Below, one piece after another: positions 26,306 through 34,686 of a stretch of 64,000 bases of DNA (position 1 is the first letter of the stretch; the number at the start of each line of letters is the position of its first letter). The DNA is from Paludibacteraceae bacterium. Lineage in GTDB: Bacteria > Bacteroidota > Bacteroidia > Bacteroidales > Paludibacteraceae. Location of the stretch: assembly GCA_017471175.1 (NCBI GenBank), contig JAFUVS010000014.1, forward strand, positions 1 through 64,000, written 5' to 3'. The translations under genes were made by a program, and so were the position numbers. The notes beneath the pieces were generated by a model. That model saw only the letters and a program-made list of their open reading frames with translations. It made no database searches and had not been told where the DNA came from.

Positions 26306-26391
26306 ATGTTTAGAGTTTAGTGTTTAGTGTTTAGTGTTTAGTGTAGTTGAGAGTTGAGAGTAGTTGATTGTTTGAAGTTGAAAGTTGACAA
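26306..26391. repeat. GTTTAGT array 3 and GTTGA-rich array
   Basis: Heptamers GTTTAGA/GTTTAGT (26306-26344) continue into AGTTGAGAGTTGAGAGTAGTTGA-type repeats to 26391. Together they fill most of the gap between nadD and the small HTH gene. Confidence 0.75.
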
Positions 26392-26415
26392 GTCAATAAT
26401 GCTGAAACAAGCGCG

Positions 26416-26446
26416 CAAAAGTACTATCATTTTTATGGTTATGCAA
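26416..26446 (-). promoter_or_regulatory. Promoter upstream of the small HTH gene
   Basis: Minus-strand TTG (26446-26444), 20 nt, TACTTTTG (26423-26416), then CGCGC. The -33 element lies inside the 3' end of nadD. The repeat arrays lie in the 5' leader. Confidence 0.75.
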
Positions 26447-27053
26447 GTGAAAAATGGGTGTTTGCGCTATTTTTCGCGCGTATTTGCGTGGAACTGATAT
26501 CAAAAAGAGGTGCATCACGCAAAATAATGAGGTTAAGGAAGTCGTTTTCGTCGGGTTGCAAGTCGCTGTGATTGTCCCTATTTGAGCCGATTACGTTATC
26601 GGCAGTAGACGTGATTTCCGAGTTTCGAGGATAGACGATAACGGGGAAGTTGCCAGCTATCCATTGCCAGTTGCGCCATCTTTTGAAGGAACGAAGATTA
26701 TCCTCTCCGATAAGCAAGGTGAATTGATGTTGCGGGTAGGCTTTTTGCAGGGCTTGAAGGGTTTGGGCAGTGAAAGAGGGTCTGGGGAGGGAGAACTCGA
26801 AGTCGCTGACGAGGAGTTGCTTGCCATCTAATTCGCGGCTATGTTCTGCTACGGCTTGACTTATGGCTTGACGTGCGTTTTGCAGTCTGTCCTGTTCGTT
26901 GCGGGCGAGGAGTTGTCCGTCCTTCAGCGGATTGCCGGGGGTGACCATCAGCCATAGTTGGTCTAAGTCGGTGTGCGTGAGGGTATAGAGAGCCATTCCG
27001 ATGTGTCCGAAATGGATGGGATTGAAAGTGCCGCCGTAGATTGCGATGTGCAT
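26439..27053 (-). CDS. nadD: Nicotinate-nucleotide adenylyltransferase
   Basis: A 204-residue nucleotidyltransferase. GGTFNPIHFGHIGMA at the N-terminus carries the HxGH-type ATP site. LLIGEDNLRSFKRWRNWQWI matches the NadD substrate region, and ISSTQIRAK near the end is the ISSTxIR motif. It adenylates nicotinate mononucleotide to form deamido-NAD, feeding NAD synthetase (nadE at 45637). It lies 26 bp after the SpoU methyltransferase gene, separated by a short GTTTAGT array. Confidence 0.94.
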   Translation of the reverse strand: MHIAIYGGTFNPIHFGHIGMALYTLTHTDLDQLWLMVTPGNPLKDGQLLARNEQDRLQNARQAISQAVAEHSRELDGKQLLVSDFEFSLPRPSFTAQTLQALQKAYPQHQFTLLIGEDNLRSFKRWRNWQWIAGNFPVIVYPRNSEITSTADNVIGSNRDNHSDLQPDENDFLNLIILRDAPLFDISSTQIRAKNSANTHFSLA

Positions 27054-27054
27054 T

Positions 27055-27092
27055 TAGTTTAGTGTTTAGTGTTATGTGTTTAGAGAAGTTGA
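27055..27092. repeat. GTTTAGT array 4
   Basis: Degenerate 7-bp units between the start of nadD and the end of the methyltransferase gene. The array overlaps the last codons of the latter (stop at 27080-27082). Confidence 0.6.
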
Positions 27093-27841
27093 GTGTTTCT
27101 TTGTAGTTCGCTGAAGATGATAGCGGTAGCGATACTGACGTTGAGACTTTCGACGTGAGGTTCGGCGAAAGCGGGAATCGTGAGCCGCCGGGTGAGAAGA
27201 TTATTGACGGCGGGGGTAATGCCGTTACCTTCGTTGCCCATAATGATGACCTTTTTGTCCGAAGAATGCAAGGCAGACGAGGTGTAGATATTCTCACCGT
27301 CCATTGCCGTTCCAAGCAGTTGATAGTCTTGTTTTTGCAGCGAAAGAAGAGTGCTTGGCAAGTCGGTATAAATGACTTGTACGCGCGCGAGCGCGCCCAT
27401 TGTAGCCTGGACAACCTTTGGAGCAAAGCAGTCTGCTGTTTGGGGTGAGCAAAGGATGGTGCGGATACCCATCCAGTCGCAAGTGCGGATGATGGTACCG
27501 AGGTTGCCGGGGTCTTGTACACCGTCAAGGGCAAGGATGTGATTCGGAAGATTTGAATTATTTAAGTCGCGATCGGGTATGCGGAAGATAGCAAGATAAT
27601 CGGTGGGGGTAACGAGCGAAGAGAGTTGCTTCATTTGCGTTTCGGAAGCTATAACTACTTGGTCAAAGCCGCTGATGGGGGTTGCATCGTCACGAAGGAC
27701 GAGGATATGGGGTGTGAACCTTTCGAGCAACTCACAGATGCACTTTTTCCCTTCTGCGATGAAGGTGCGGGTTTTGTCGCGGTATTTTTTGATTTTCAGA
27801 CTATTGATAGTCTTTATCAGAGCGTTGGATATGGGAGACAT
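27080..27841 (-). CDS. SpoU/TrmH family RNA methyltransferase
   Basis: A 253-residue SPOUT enzyme. The N-terminal substrate-binding part has KYRDKTRTFIAEGKKCICEL. Motif 1 is LALDGVQDPGNLGTIIRTCDWMG, motif 2 is IIMGNEGNGI, and motif 3 is IPAFAEPHVESLNVSIATAI. It methylates a ribose 2'-OH in rRNA or tRNA using SAM; the target is unknown. The last codons run into a repeat array, so its C-terminus may be slightly altered. Confidence 0.92.
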   Translation of the reverse strand: MSPISNALIKTINSLKIKKYRDKTRTFIAEGKKCICELLERFTPHILVLRDDATPISGFDQVVIASETQMKQLSSLVTPTDYLAIFRIPDRDLNNSNLPNHILALDGVQDPGNLGTIIRTCDWMGIRTILCSPQTADCFAPKVVQATMGALARVQVIYTDLPSTLLSLQKQDYQLLGTAMDGENIYTSSALHSSDKKVIIMGNEGNGITPAVNNLLTRRLTIPAFAEPHVESLNVSIATAIIFSELQRNTQLL

Positions 27842-27944
27842 TATTATTGTATCTTGCTATTTTGTACATTATGATGGTTGCGGACGAGGATGTCCGCGCT
27901 CCAAGTTATGCGAACGAGGACATCGGTGTTCATAGTAAACGCAG

Positions 27945-27952
27945 CAAAAGTA
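27945..27952 (-). promoter_or_regulatory. -7 element of the SpoU-nadD promoter
   Basis: Minus-strand TACTTTTG followed by CTGCG. The -33 region (TTTA at a distance of 20) is weak. It is back-to-back with the tRNA-Gly promoter. Confidence 0.5.
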
Positions 27953-27993
27953 CACTAAATTAGGCAAAAGACTAAATTAGTTTGAAAAAAATT

Positions 27994-28023
27994 TTGTCAT
28001 ATAGTGTGATTACACTACTTTTG
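27994..28023 (+). promoter_or_regulatory. Promoter of tRNA-Gly
   Basis: TTG (27994-27996), 19 nt, TACTTTTG (28016-28023), then TGCGC. A small palindrome AGTGT-GATT-ACACT abuts the -7 element. Confidence 0.7.
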
Positions 28024-28078
28024 TGCGCTTTTTTAACGGATGAAATCGAGTGTGAGTTTTTGTTCGTCAATAGCATTT

Positions 28079-28149
28079 GCGGCATTAGCACATCGGTAGT
28101 GCATCAGCTTCCCAAGCTGAGGAGGAGGGTTCGACTCCCTTATGCCGCT
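28079..28149 (+). tRNA. tRNA-Gly (CCC)
   Basis: A 71-nt cloverleaf. Acceptor GCGGCAT pairs with ATGCCGC. The anticodon stem TCAGC/GCTGA holds the loop TTCCCAA with CCC at 28111-28113; T-arm GTTCGACTC. CCA is not encoded. A T-rich stretch follows at once and probably ends transcription. The ~109 bp from here to the ZIP gene show nothing else. Confidence 0.95.
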
Positions 28150-28258
28150 CTTTTTTATGCCCCTTTTTCTTTTTACGTTGTATATTTTACGTATAAGAAT
28201 TGCATTTGAAGGCTGACGATAGTCTGTACTCACAAGGACGCTACGGAACGAAAGTGCA

Positions 28259-29041
28259 CTATCCTAATACGACATCAAGAATCATCATAAGGACGAAACC
28301 GATGGCGAAACCGATGGTGGAGGTATTGGAGTGTGCGCCATGCGAGGCTTCGGGAATCAGTTCCTCAACGACTACGTACATCATCGCGCCTGCGGCGAAG
28401 GCGAGGAGGTACGGCAAGACGGGTGTGAGCCATGTAGCAAGGAGGATGACCAACAGACCGCCGATGGGTTCCACTATTCCGCTAAGGCTGCCGATGAGGA
28501 ACGACTTTATGCGGCTGTTACCCTCCGCCCGCATGGGCATGGAGATGATTGCTCCTTCGGGGATATTCTGAATGGCTATACCAAGCGAGACCGCCACGGC
28601 GGCAGAGAGCGAGAGCCCTGCAAACCCTTCTTCTGCGCCGGCGAGGACGACACCTACCGCCATACCTTCCGGCAGGTTGTGGATGGTGACGGCAAGAGCG
28701 AGCATGGCTGTTCGTGAGAGACGACTGCGCGGACCTTCTGGCGTTGCGTCACCGGGATGCAGGTGAGGCGTGATCTCGTCTATTAGCAGCAGAAAACCGA
28801 TACCGAGCAGAAAACCTACCGCCGCAGGCATCACCGCCCACGCGCCTCGGTTCGCCACCGCCTCAATAGCCGGAATGAGCAGTGACCAAACAGATGCCGC
28901 CACCATCACGCCGGACGCGAAGCCTAACAGGGCTTTTTGAAGGCGGACAGGCATGTCGTGTTTCATAAAGAAGACAAATGCTGAACCGAGCATTGTGCCA
29001 AGGAAGGGGATAAGGAGACCGATGAGTATAGAAAAATCCAT
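28259..29041 (-). CDS. ZIP family metal transporter
   Basis: The start is set to the ATG at 29041 (MDFSILIGLLIPFLGTMLGS, 260 residues); a GTG 9 bp earlier sits in the very short leader. Eight transmembrane helices are apparent. Metal-site motifs are HNLPEGMAVG in helix IV and IQNIPEGAIISMPM in helix V, plus EELIPEASHG. A histidine loop (DEITPHLHPGDATPEG) joins helices III and IV. The family imports Zn2+ and other divalent metals across the inner membrane. Confidence 0.93.
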   Translation of the reverse strand: MDFSILIGLLIPFLGTMLGSAFVFFMKHDMPVRLQKALLGFASGVMVAASVWSLLIPAIEAVANRGAWAVMPAAVGFLLGIGFLLLIDEITPHLHPGDATPEGPRSRLSRTAMLALAVTIHNLPEGMAVGVVLAGAEEGFAGLSLSAAVAVSLGIAIQNIPEGAIISMPMRAEGNSRIKSFLIGSLSGIVEPIGGLLVILLATWLTPVLPYLLAFAAGAMMYVVVEELIPEASHGAHSNTSTIGFAIGFVLMMILDVVLG

Positions 29042-29060
29042 AACACGCACAAATTTACAG

Positions 29061-29092
29061 CAAAAGTATATTTAAGACTTATTCGGGGCAAA
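29061..29092 (-). promoter_or_regulatory. Promoter of the ZIP transporter gene
   Basis: Minus-strand TTTG (29092-29089), exactly 20 nt, TACTTTTG (29068-29061). The leader to the ATG at 29041 is only about 14 nt. Confidence 0.75.
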
Positions 29093-29151
29093 GGTATTGC
29101 TATTTGCTCAATGCCGCAAATCGCGCCGAAGCAAATAAAGGTAAAAGATGA

Positions 29152-29192
29152 AAAAAGGGGTGTGCCAATCTCTTTGACACACCCTTTTTGTT
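29152..29192 (-). terminator. Intrinsic terminator of cysK
   Basis: GGGTGTG (29158-29164) pairs with CACACCC, flanked by A-run and T-run, so it works on either strand. It lies 50 bp after the cysK stop in the minus direction. Confidence 0.8.
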
Positions 29193-29241
29193 CAATTAAA
29201 TATTTGAGACTTACTGCTCAACAACAAGACAGACGTATTGA

Positions 29242-30162
29242 TCAGTCGATGAAGAGGTCGGTGGAGAGATAGCGTTCGCCGGTGTCGGGGAGGATGACAA
29301 CGATGGTGCGGAACTCGTGGTTCTTGGCATACTGCAAGGCGGCGTGCATAGCGGCACCGGAGGATATGCCCGCCAGTATGCCTTCTTTCTCTGCGAGCAG
29401 ACGGCTGGCGGCTTTGGCATCCTCGTTGGAAACATCTGCCACTTCGTCCACCTCCTTGGCATTGTAATTCTCGGGGATGAAGTTGGCACCGATACCTTGT
29501 ATTTTATGCGGTCCAGCCTGTCCGCCATTGAGGATGGGCGATGAAGCGGGTTCGACGGCGATGACGTGGATATTGGCTTTGAACTGCTTGCGGAGGTAAT
29601 ACGCCGTGCCGCTGACCGTACCGCCGGTACCTACGCCTGCCACGAGGGTGTCCACCTGACGGAGCGTGTCGTGCCAGATCTCGGCAGCCGTGCGCTGGTG
29701 GGCAGCGGGGTTGGCGGGGTTGTTAAACTGCTGAAGGATGATAGCCCCCGGGGTGGCTTCCTTGAGTTCGTTGGCTTTACGGACGGCACCTGCCATACCT
29801 TCCTTACCCGGGGTGAGGACGAGTTCAGCACCGCGTGCACGCATCAGGTCTTGGCGTTCCTTGCTCATGCTGTCGGGCATAACGATGATGGCGCGATAGC
29901 CTTTGAGGCGTGCAATCCATGCGATACCTATACCTGTGTTGCCGCTGGTTGGTTCGATGATGGTTCCGCCTTCGGTGAGAACACCGCGCTGTTCAGCATC
30001 TTCAATCATACTGAGAGCGATACGGTCTTTGACGCTTCCGCCCGGGTTGAAGGATTCGAGTTTGGCATAGACGCGGCTTTTGAGACCAAAAGCCTCTTCG
30101 ATACGGAGAAGTCGCAACATAGGCGTGTTGCCGACCATGTTAAGCATTGATTCGTACATCAT
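29242..30162 (-). CDS. cysK: Cysteine synthase A (O-acetylserine sulfhydrylase)
   Basis: A 306-residue PLP enzyme. ESFNPGGSVKDRIALSMIED carries the PLP lysine (K45). IEPTSGNTGIGIAWIA is the substrate loop, and TLVAGVGTGGTVSGTAYYL is the phosphate-binding glycine loop. It makes cysteine from O-acetylserine and sulfide in the cytoplasm. Monocistronic, with its own promoter and terminator. Confidence 0.95.
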   Translation of the reverse strand: MMYESMLNMVGNTPMLRLLRIEEAFGLKSRVYAKLESFNPGGSVKDRIALSMIEDAEQRGVLTEGGTIIEPTSGNTGIGIAWIARLKGYRAIIVMPDSMSKERQDLMRARGAELVLTPGKEGMAGAVRKANELKEATPGAIILQQFNNPANPAAHQRTAAEIWHDTLRQVDTLVAGVGTGGTVSGTAYYLRKQFKANIHVIAVEPASSPILNGGQAGPHKIQGIGANFIPENYNAKEVDEVADVSNEDAKAASRLLAEKEGILAGISSGAAMHAALQYAKNHEFRTIVVILPDTGERYLSTDLFID

Positions 30163-30202
30163 AATTGTAAACGTTTTAATAGTTATTTTCAGAAAAACGT
30201 TG

Positions 30203-30210
30203 CAAAAGTA
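30203..30210 (-). promoter_or_regulatory. -7 element of the cysK promoter
   Basis: Minus-strand TATACTTTTG followed by CAACG. No clear TTTG was found at the expected -33 distance, which may mean dependence on an activator. Confidence 0.45.
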
Positions 30211-30356
30211 TAGCGAAAACGAGACGTGGAAAAATAACGGCTCAAAAAACGGGTCAGAAATCTAAAAATGCGAAATTGGATTCACATCGTTCCGACCTTT
30301 TTGCAATGTCGAGATTACAAAAAGGAGAGAATGATAGTGATGTGTATAAAAAACTG

Positions 30357-30364
30357 TACTTTTG
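30357..30364 (+). promoter_or_regulatory. -7 element of the acyltransferase promoter
   Basis: TACTTTTG followed by CGGC, 36 bp before the chosen ATG at 30400. The -33 element is weak. Its position rules out the earlier in-frame start at 30268. Confidence 0.5.
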
Positions 30365-30399
30365 CGGCATTAAAGGCGATACCGAGCAAAATTGAACCT

Positions 30400-31473
30400 A
30401 TGAAAACGAACAATACACCAGCAAAACGGACGCGTGAGTCGAATATCGAGTTGCTACGGATAGTAGCGATGTTAATGATTGTAACGCACCACGTCGTGCT
30501 CAATGTGTCAAACACGTACAATGAGATGTATCTGCAACGCTCCTGCGAACCGAAGTTCTACCTATATAATGCGTTGGTCATCTATGGCGTGAACTTATTT
30601 GTGATGATTTCGGGTTACTGTGGTATTCGCGCGACTCTGCCAAAAGGCGTGTCGCTTTACTTGAAATGTCTGCTGTACGGCGTTTTGGGCTGGGCAGTGT
30701 ATGCGCTAATTCCGGGAAACAATATCTCGGCAGGACAGTTGGAACCTTATGTTTATGTGCTGTCCGGCAATACGAGTTGGTGGTTTGTTCGTTACTATGT
30801 ATTTCTGTTCTTGCTTTCGCCTTTCATTAACAAGATTTTAGAGCATAGCACCCGCAAGGAGGTGTATATGCTGACCGCTATATTGACGGTACTATCGGTA
30901 TATTTCGGATGGATGAACCACGATGTGGTGAACCAGAACGGGTATAATCTGTTCAATTTTATATGGATGTACTGCATTGGTCACTGCCTGCGCTTTCATA
31001 CCGATGAGATCCGTTCGTCGCGCTACGTTCGTTGGTACGCATTGCTACTATGGGTAGTAAGCGTTGCACTGACAACGTGGGGAGAGTATCACCACTGGTC
31101 ACAAGTTGTTTTCGGGTACAACAATCCGTTTGTCGTAACAGGAACGATAGGGTTGATGGTATTGTTTCTTACATTCGATTTTCGCAGTAAACCAATCAAT
31201 ATGATAGCATCCTCGACATTGGGTGTCTATCTGATTCACTGCCATTTTCAAGTCGGTCCTTACTTTATCAACTACGCATCGAACCACTACACATCGGACT
31301 GGCAGATTCCATTGTTTGCCTCGGGCATATTCGCAGTGTGTTCCGTATTGGCGATGGCTATTGATGCAATGACGAGCAATGGTTTGCGTACATTATGCGA
31401 AAAGACGACAAAACGAACCGCCATTATCGCATTAGCGGTACTGACGGTTACGTATATTGTTCTTCACGCGTAA
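30400..31473 (+). CDS. Membrane acyltransferase (acyltransferase 3 family)
   Basis: The start is at 30400, downstream of the promoter, giving 357 residues. RESNIELLRIVAMLMIVTHH is the usual opening of this family, with the catalytic histidine in MIVTHHVVLN. About ten transmembrane helices follow, with ISGYCGIRA and WWFVRYYVFLFLLSPFINKI as typical landmarks. Such enzymes O-acetylate or O-succinylate surface polysaccharides at the inner membrane. No glycan genes are adjacent, so the substrate is unknown. It converges with the amidase gene with a gap of 22 bp. Confidence 0.87.
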   Translation: MKTNNTPAKRTRESNIELLRIVAMLMIVTHHVVLNVSNTYNEMYLQRSCEPKFYLYNALVIYGVNLFVMISGYCGIRATLPKGVSLYLKCLLYGVLGWAVYALIPGNNISAGQLEPYVYVLSGNTSWWFVRYYVFLFLLSPFINKILEHSTRKEVYMLTAILTVLSVYFGWMNHDVVNQNGYNLFNFIWMYCIGHCLRFHTDEIRSSRYVRWYALLLWVVSVALTTWGEYHHWSQVVFGYNNPFVVTGTIGLMVLFLTFDFRSKPINMIASSTLGVYLIHCHFQVGPYFINYASNHYTSDWQIPLFASGIFAVCSVLAMAIDAMTSNGLRTLCEKTTKRTAIIALAVLTVTYIVLHA

Positions 31474-31495
31474 GCGCAGCTGTTCCTTATGAAGA

Positions 31496-32653
31496 TTATT
31501 TACGCGCATTGTCGGGGAAGGGGACGACGAAGCAGCCACGGAAGTCCTTGTCCAGTTTTTGGCAGGCGGCTTTGGCTTCCTGTTCGGTGGCGTACTCTCC
31601 GTACATATATTTATACCACTCTCCGCGCTTGATATAGAAACAGCCTTTTAGTCCTTTGAACTCGCGGTCGTTCTTCTTGAGGACGTTGCGTGAGGCGAAG
31701 AGTTGGACGGTGAAGGCGGGTTTGGAGGTCGGTTTGGTTTGCTCTTCTGCGGTCTGTTTAGAGGGTTCTACGATGTTCGGTTTCGGTTGGGTAGTAGTCT
31801 GTGGGGTATTCTCGGGAGTGGTCTGCTCTGTTTTTTGCTGTTCGGGTTGGGCAGAAGGTTGATTATTGTCAGGTTGGGCAGAAGGTTGTTTTTTGTCGCT
31901 TTGGGGTTGGTAGTAGGCAGCGAAGGCGTTGAAGATGGCATCGGTGATTTCGCGTTTGCCTTTGTCGGAGCCGAGGTACTTCTCTTCCTCCTTATTAGAG
32001 ACAAATCCCATTTCGATGAGGACACTGGGGCAGGCGGATTTGAGGAGCACCCAGAAACCGGCTTGTCGCACTCCCCGGTCGGAGCGGTTGTTGTCTCCCA
32101 CAAAGCGTTGCTGCACCATTGTGGCGAAACGCAGGCTGTTGTCCATATACTGGTTCTGCATCAACTCAAATATAATATAGGAGTCAATGCTATTGGGGTC
32201 AAAGCCCTGATAAGTAGTCTGGTAGTCGGCTTCAAGTTTGATGACGGAGTTCTCGCGCATAGCCACGTCAAGGTTCTTCTCCATTTTTTCCGTACCTAAT
32301 ATATATACTTCGGCACCGTATGCGCTACGGCTTTCGGCGGAGTTAGTATGGACGCAGATAAAGAGGTCGGCGTTGTTGCGATTGACTATATTGGCTCGCT
32401 CCTGAAGGGGGATGAAGACATCGGTAGAGCGCGTGAGAACGACCTTGACATCGGGATAGGCGGTGCGTATCTTGGAGGCGAGACGCAGGGACACATCAAG
32501 GTTGAGGTCTTTCTCACGGAGTTTGAGATTGTGTCCGATGGCACCGTAGTCCTTTCCGCCGTGACCGGCATCAATGACGACGGTAAAAGCGGAGGCAGTA
32601 AGCGGAGAAAGAAGGATGGAAAAGATGAAAAAGAAGCGAAAAAAGTGGCGCAT
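31496..32653 (-). CDS. N-acetylmuramoyl-L-alanine amidase with C-terminal SPOR-like domain
   Basis: A 385-residue exported protein with a signal peptide (MRHFFRFFFIFSILLSPLTA). The zinc amidase_3 domain spans ~23-250: VVIDAGHGGKDYGAIG (first zinc His), the catalytic region FICVHTNSA, and IEMGFVSNKEEEKYLG with the catalytic Glu. Residues ~255-310 are a Pro/Gln/Thr-rich linker. The last ~75 residues (FTVQLFASRNVLKKNDREFK ... YKYMYGEYATEQEAKAACQK) look like a SPOR domain that binds septal denuded glycan. It cleaves peptide stems from peptidoglycan during division. Confidence 0.93.
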   Translation of the reverse strand: MRHFFRFFFIFSILLSPLTASAFTVVIDAGHGGKDYGAIGHNLKLREKDLNLDVSLRLASKIRTAYPDVKVVLTRSTDVFIPLQERANIVNRNNADLFICVHTNSAESRSAYGAEVYILGTEKMEKNLDVAMRENSVIKLEADYQTTYQGFDPNSIDSYIIFELMQNQYMDNSLRFATMVQQRFVGDNNRSDRGVRQAGFWVLLKSACPSVLIEMGFVSNKEEEKYLGSDKGKREITDAIFNAFAAYYQPQSDKKQPSAQPDNNQPSAQPEQQKTEQTTPENTPQTTTQPKPNIVEPSKQTAEEQTKPTSKPAFTVQLFASRNVLKKNDREFKGLKGCFYIKRGEWYKYMYGEYATEQEAKAACQKLDKDFRGCFVVPFPDNARK

Positions 32654-32687
32654 AGCAGTAAGAATTAGTGAATGTACCTAATAATAA

Positions 32688-32707
32688 GGCACAACAAAAG
32701 TAGTGCC
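32688..32707 (-). promoter_or_regulatory. Amidase -7 element framed by an inverted repeat
   Basis: Minus-strand TACTTTTG (32702-32695) sits at the centre of GGCACAAC....GTAGTGCC, an inverted repeat with 7 of 8 positions paired. The arms could be an operator over the promoter. No clear -33 element is seen. Confidence 0.45.
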
Positions 32708-32793
32708 ATTTGCTGAAAGCGGGGTACCGAAAGCGATGAAAAGTCGAAAAAAGTGCAGAAAAGCACATTATTTTAGATAAAAACGCCGAAATG

Positions 32794-32824
32794 TTGCACA
32801 AATGTGGAAAGTCGGCTAATTTTG
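32794..32824 (+). promoter_or_regulatory. Promoter of the Rel gene
   Basis: TTG (32794-32796), 20 nt, TAATTTTG (32817-32824), then CGCGC, 39 bp before the ATG at 32864. Confidence 0.75.
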
Positions 32825-32863
32825 CGCGCTTATTTTACCACCGAAGTATAACAGGTCGGATAG

Positions 32864-34651
32864 ATGACAGAAATTGATTTTTCACAGGAAGACGAGCAAG
32901 CGATTGAGGATGCGTTTAAGGCGTTGTTGGACGATTATGCGCATACGATGCACCGTCAGAAAGTAGAGATTATCACTCGCGCTTTCCGTTTTGCCAACCA
33001 GGCCCATCACGGTGTGCGCCGATTGAGCGGCGAGGCATATATAATGCATCCGTTGGCAGTGGCTCGCATTGTGGTCAAAGAGATCGGCTTGGGCAGTACG
33101 AGTATCTGCGCGGCGTTGCTACACGATGTGGTAGAGGATACGGAATACACCGTAGAAGACATTGAGCAGCGGTTCGGCAAGAAGATAGCCACCATTGTGG
33201 ATGGTCTGACGAAGATCAGCGGCGGGGTTTTTGCCACACAGGACGAGAAGCAGGCAACGAATATCCGCAAGCTGGTACTTACGATGTCGGACGACGTACG
33301 GGTGGTACTGATAAAGATAGCGGACCGGCTGCATAATATGCGCACGTTAGCGGCACAATCGGCTGCCAATCAGCGCAAGATAGCCAAAGAGACGATGCTC
33401 ATCTATGCACCTTTGGCGCACCGTTTAGGACTTTTCCCCATCAAAACCGAATTAGAAGACCTGAGTTTCCACTACCTGCATCCGGACGTGTATGATGAGA
33501 TAGCCAGGAAATTAGAGGGCGTGTTGGAATCACAGAAAGAGAACCACCGCGCCTTTATGGAACCCATCAGCGAGAAACTGAAAGCGATGGGTATGCAGTT
33601 CACCATATCGGCACGGGTCAAGTCGGTGTATTCGATATGGGAGAAGATGCAGAAGAAGAACATCCCGTTTGAGGATGTATATGACTTGTTTGCCATCCGT
33701 GTGATTTTTACGCCGAGCGAGGGGGTGCCTGAGAAAGAGCAGTGCTGGATGATTTACGCCGCCATCACCTCTATCTATCGTCCTCATCCCGAGCGCATAC
33801 GAGACTGGATATCTACGCCTAAATCAAACGGTTATGAAGCGTTGCACGTGACTGTGATGAGCCATCAGGGCTACTGGGTGGAAGTGCAGATTCGCTCGGA
33901 ACGTATGCACGAATTGGCAGAAAAAGGATTGGCAGCACACTGGAAATACAAGTCGGAGAGTTTTGAGGAGTCGGAATTAGACCACTGGCTGTTGGACATC
34001 AAGGATGTATTAGAGCACCCCGATTCGGACGCGATGGCATTCTTGGACAATTTCAAACTGAATCTTTTCACCGATGAAGTGTTTGTATTCACACCCAAAG
34101 GCGAGATGAAAACGCTGCCGAAAGGATCATCGATATTGGATTTTGCATACTATATTCACTCCGAATTGGGTGAGCACTGCATCGGTGCGAAGGTGAACCA
34201 TAAGTTGGAGTCAATCAGTTACCGCCTGATGGGCGGTGACCAAGTGGAGATACTGACCTCGCAGAAGCAGCAGCCGGAGCCGGAATGGCTGAATATGGTG
34301 CTGACCGCCAAAGCGCAAAGTGCCATCAAGCACTACCTGAACAAACAATCGGACGGCAAGAAACGCGTCACAGAGTCGCGTTGGGTGACGATACAGATTC
34401 GGGGGAATGACAATTTCGGCGTGTTGGTACAGATATTGAGCGTAATAAGCGAAGGGATGCACCTGAACCTGAAGAGCCTTCATACGGAGGTGGAAGACAA
34501 GCGGTTCACGTGCGTGATCGTGCTGTCGGTCTATGACGAGGAGTCGGTGAGCAAACTATGCAGCAAACTCAAGGAACTTCCGGATTTGACGGACGTGGAG
34601 GAGGTGCGTGAAGCAGATAGGAAGACCGAAGAGGAAAAGCCTACAAAATAA
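32864..34651 (+). CDS. RelA/SpoT (p)ppGpp synthetase/hydrolase, compact form
   Basis: A 595-residue Rel protein. The HD hydrolase domain has ANQAHHGVRRLSGEAYIMHP and LLHDVVEDT (H87, D88), with KIADRLHNMRTL. The synthetase domain has RVKSVYSIWEKMQKKNIPFE, STPKSNGYEALHVTV and VEVQIRSERMHELAEKGLAA. TGS follows at ~400-465 (VFVFTPKGEMKTLPKGSSIL) and ACT at ~507-585 (GNDNFGVLVQILSVISEGMH). Only about 40 residues separate TGS from ACT, where typical long Rel proteins (~720-740 aa) have ~180 including the helical and zinc-finger domains. Both catalytic sites look intact. It controls the stringent response; loss of ribosome-binding regions would alter how starvation is sensed (inference). Confidence 0.93.
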   Translation: MTEIDFSQEDEQAIEDAFKALLDDYAHTMHRQKVEIITRAFRFANQAHHGVRRLSGEAYIMHPLAVARIVVKEIGLGSTSICAALLHDVVEDTEYTVEDIEQRFGKKIATIVDGLTKISGGVFATQDEKQATNIRKLVLTMSDDVRVVLIKIADRLHNMRTLAAQSAANQRKIAKETMLIYAPLAHRLGLFPIKTELEDLSFHYLHPDVYDEIARKLEGVLESQKENHRAFMEPISEKLKAMGMQFTISARVKSVYSIWEKMQKKNIPFEDVYDLFAIRVIFTPSEGVPEKEQCWMIYAAITSIYRPHPERIRDWISTPKSNGYEALHVTVMSHQGYWVEVQIRSERMHELAEKGLAAHWKYKSESFEESELDHWLLDIKDVLEHPDSDAMAFLDNFKLNLFTDEVFVFTPKGEMKTLPKGSSILDFAYYIHSELGEHCIGAKVNHKLESISYRLMGGDQVEILTSQKQQPEPEWLNMVLTAKAQSAIKHYLNKQSDGKKRVTESRWVTIQIRGNDNFGVLVQILSVISEGMHLNLKSLHTEVEDKRFTCVIVLSVYDEESVSKLCSKLKELPDLTDVEEVREADRKTEEEKPTK

Positions 34652-34686
34652 GAATAACCAACAACAAAAAACATACAAAAAACACT

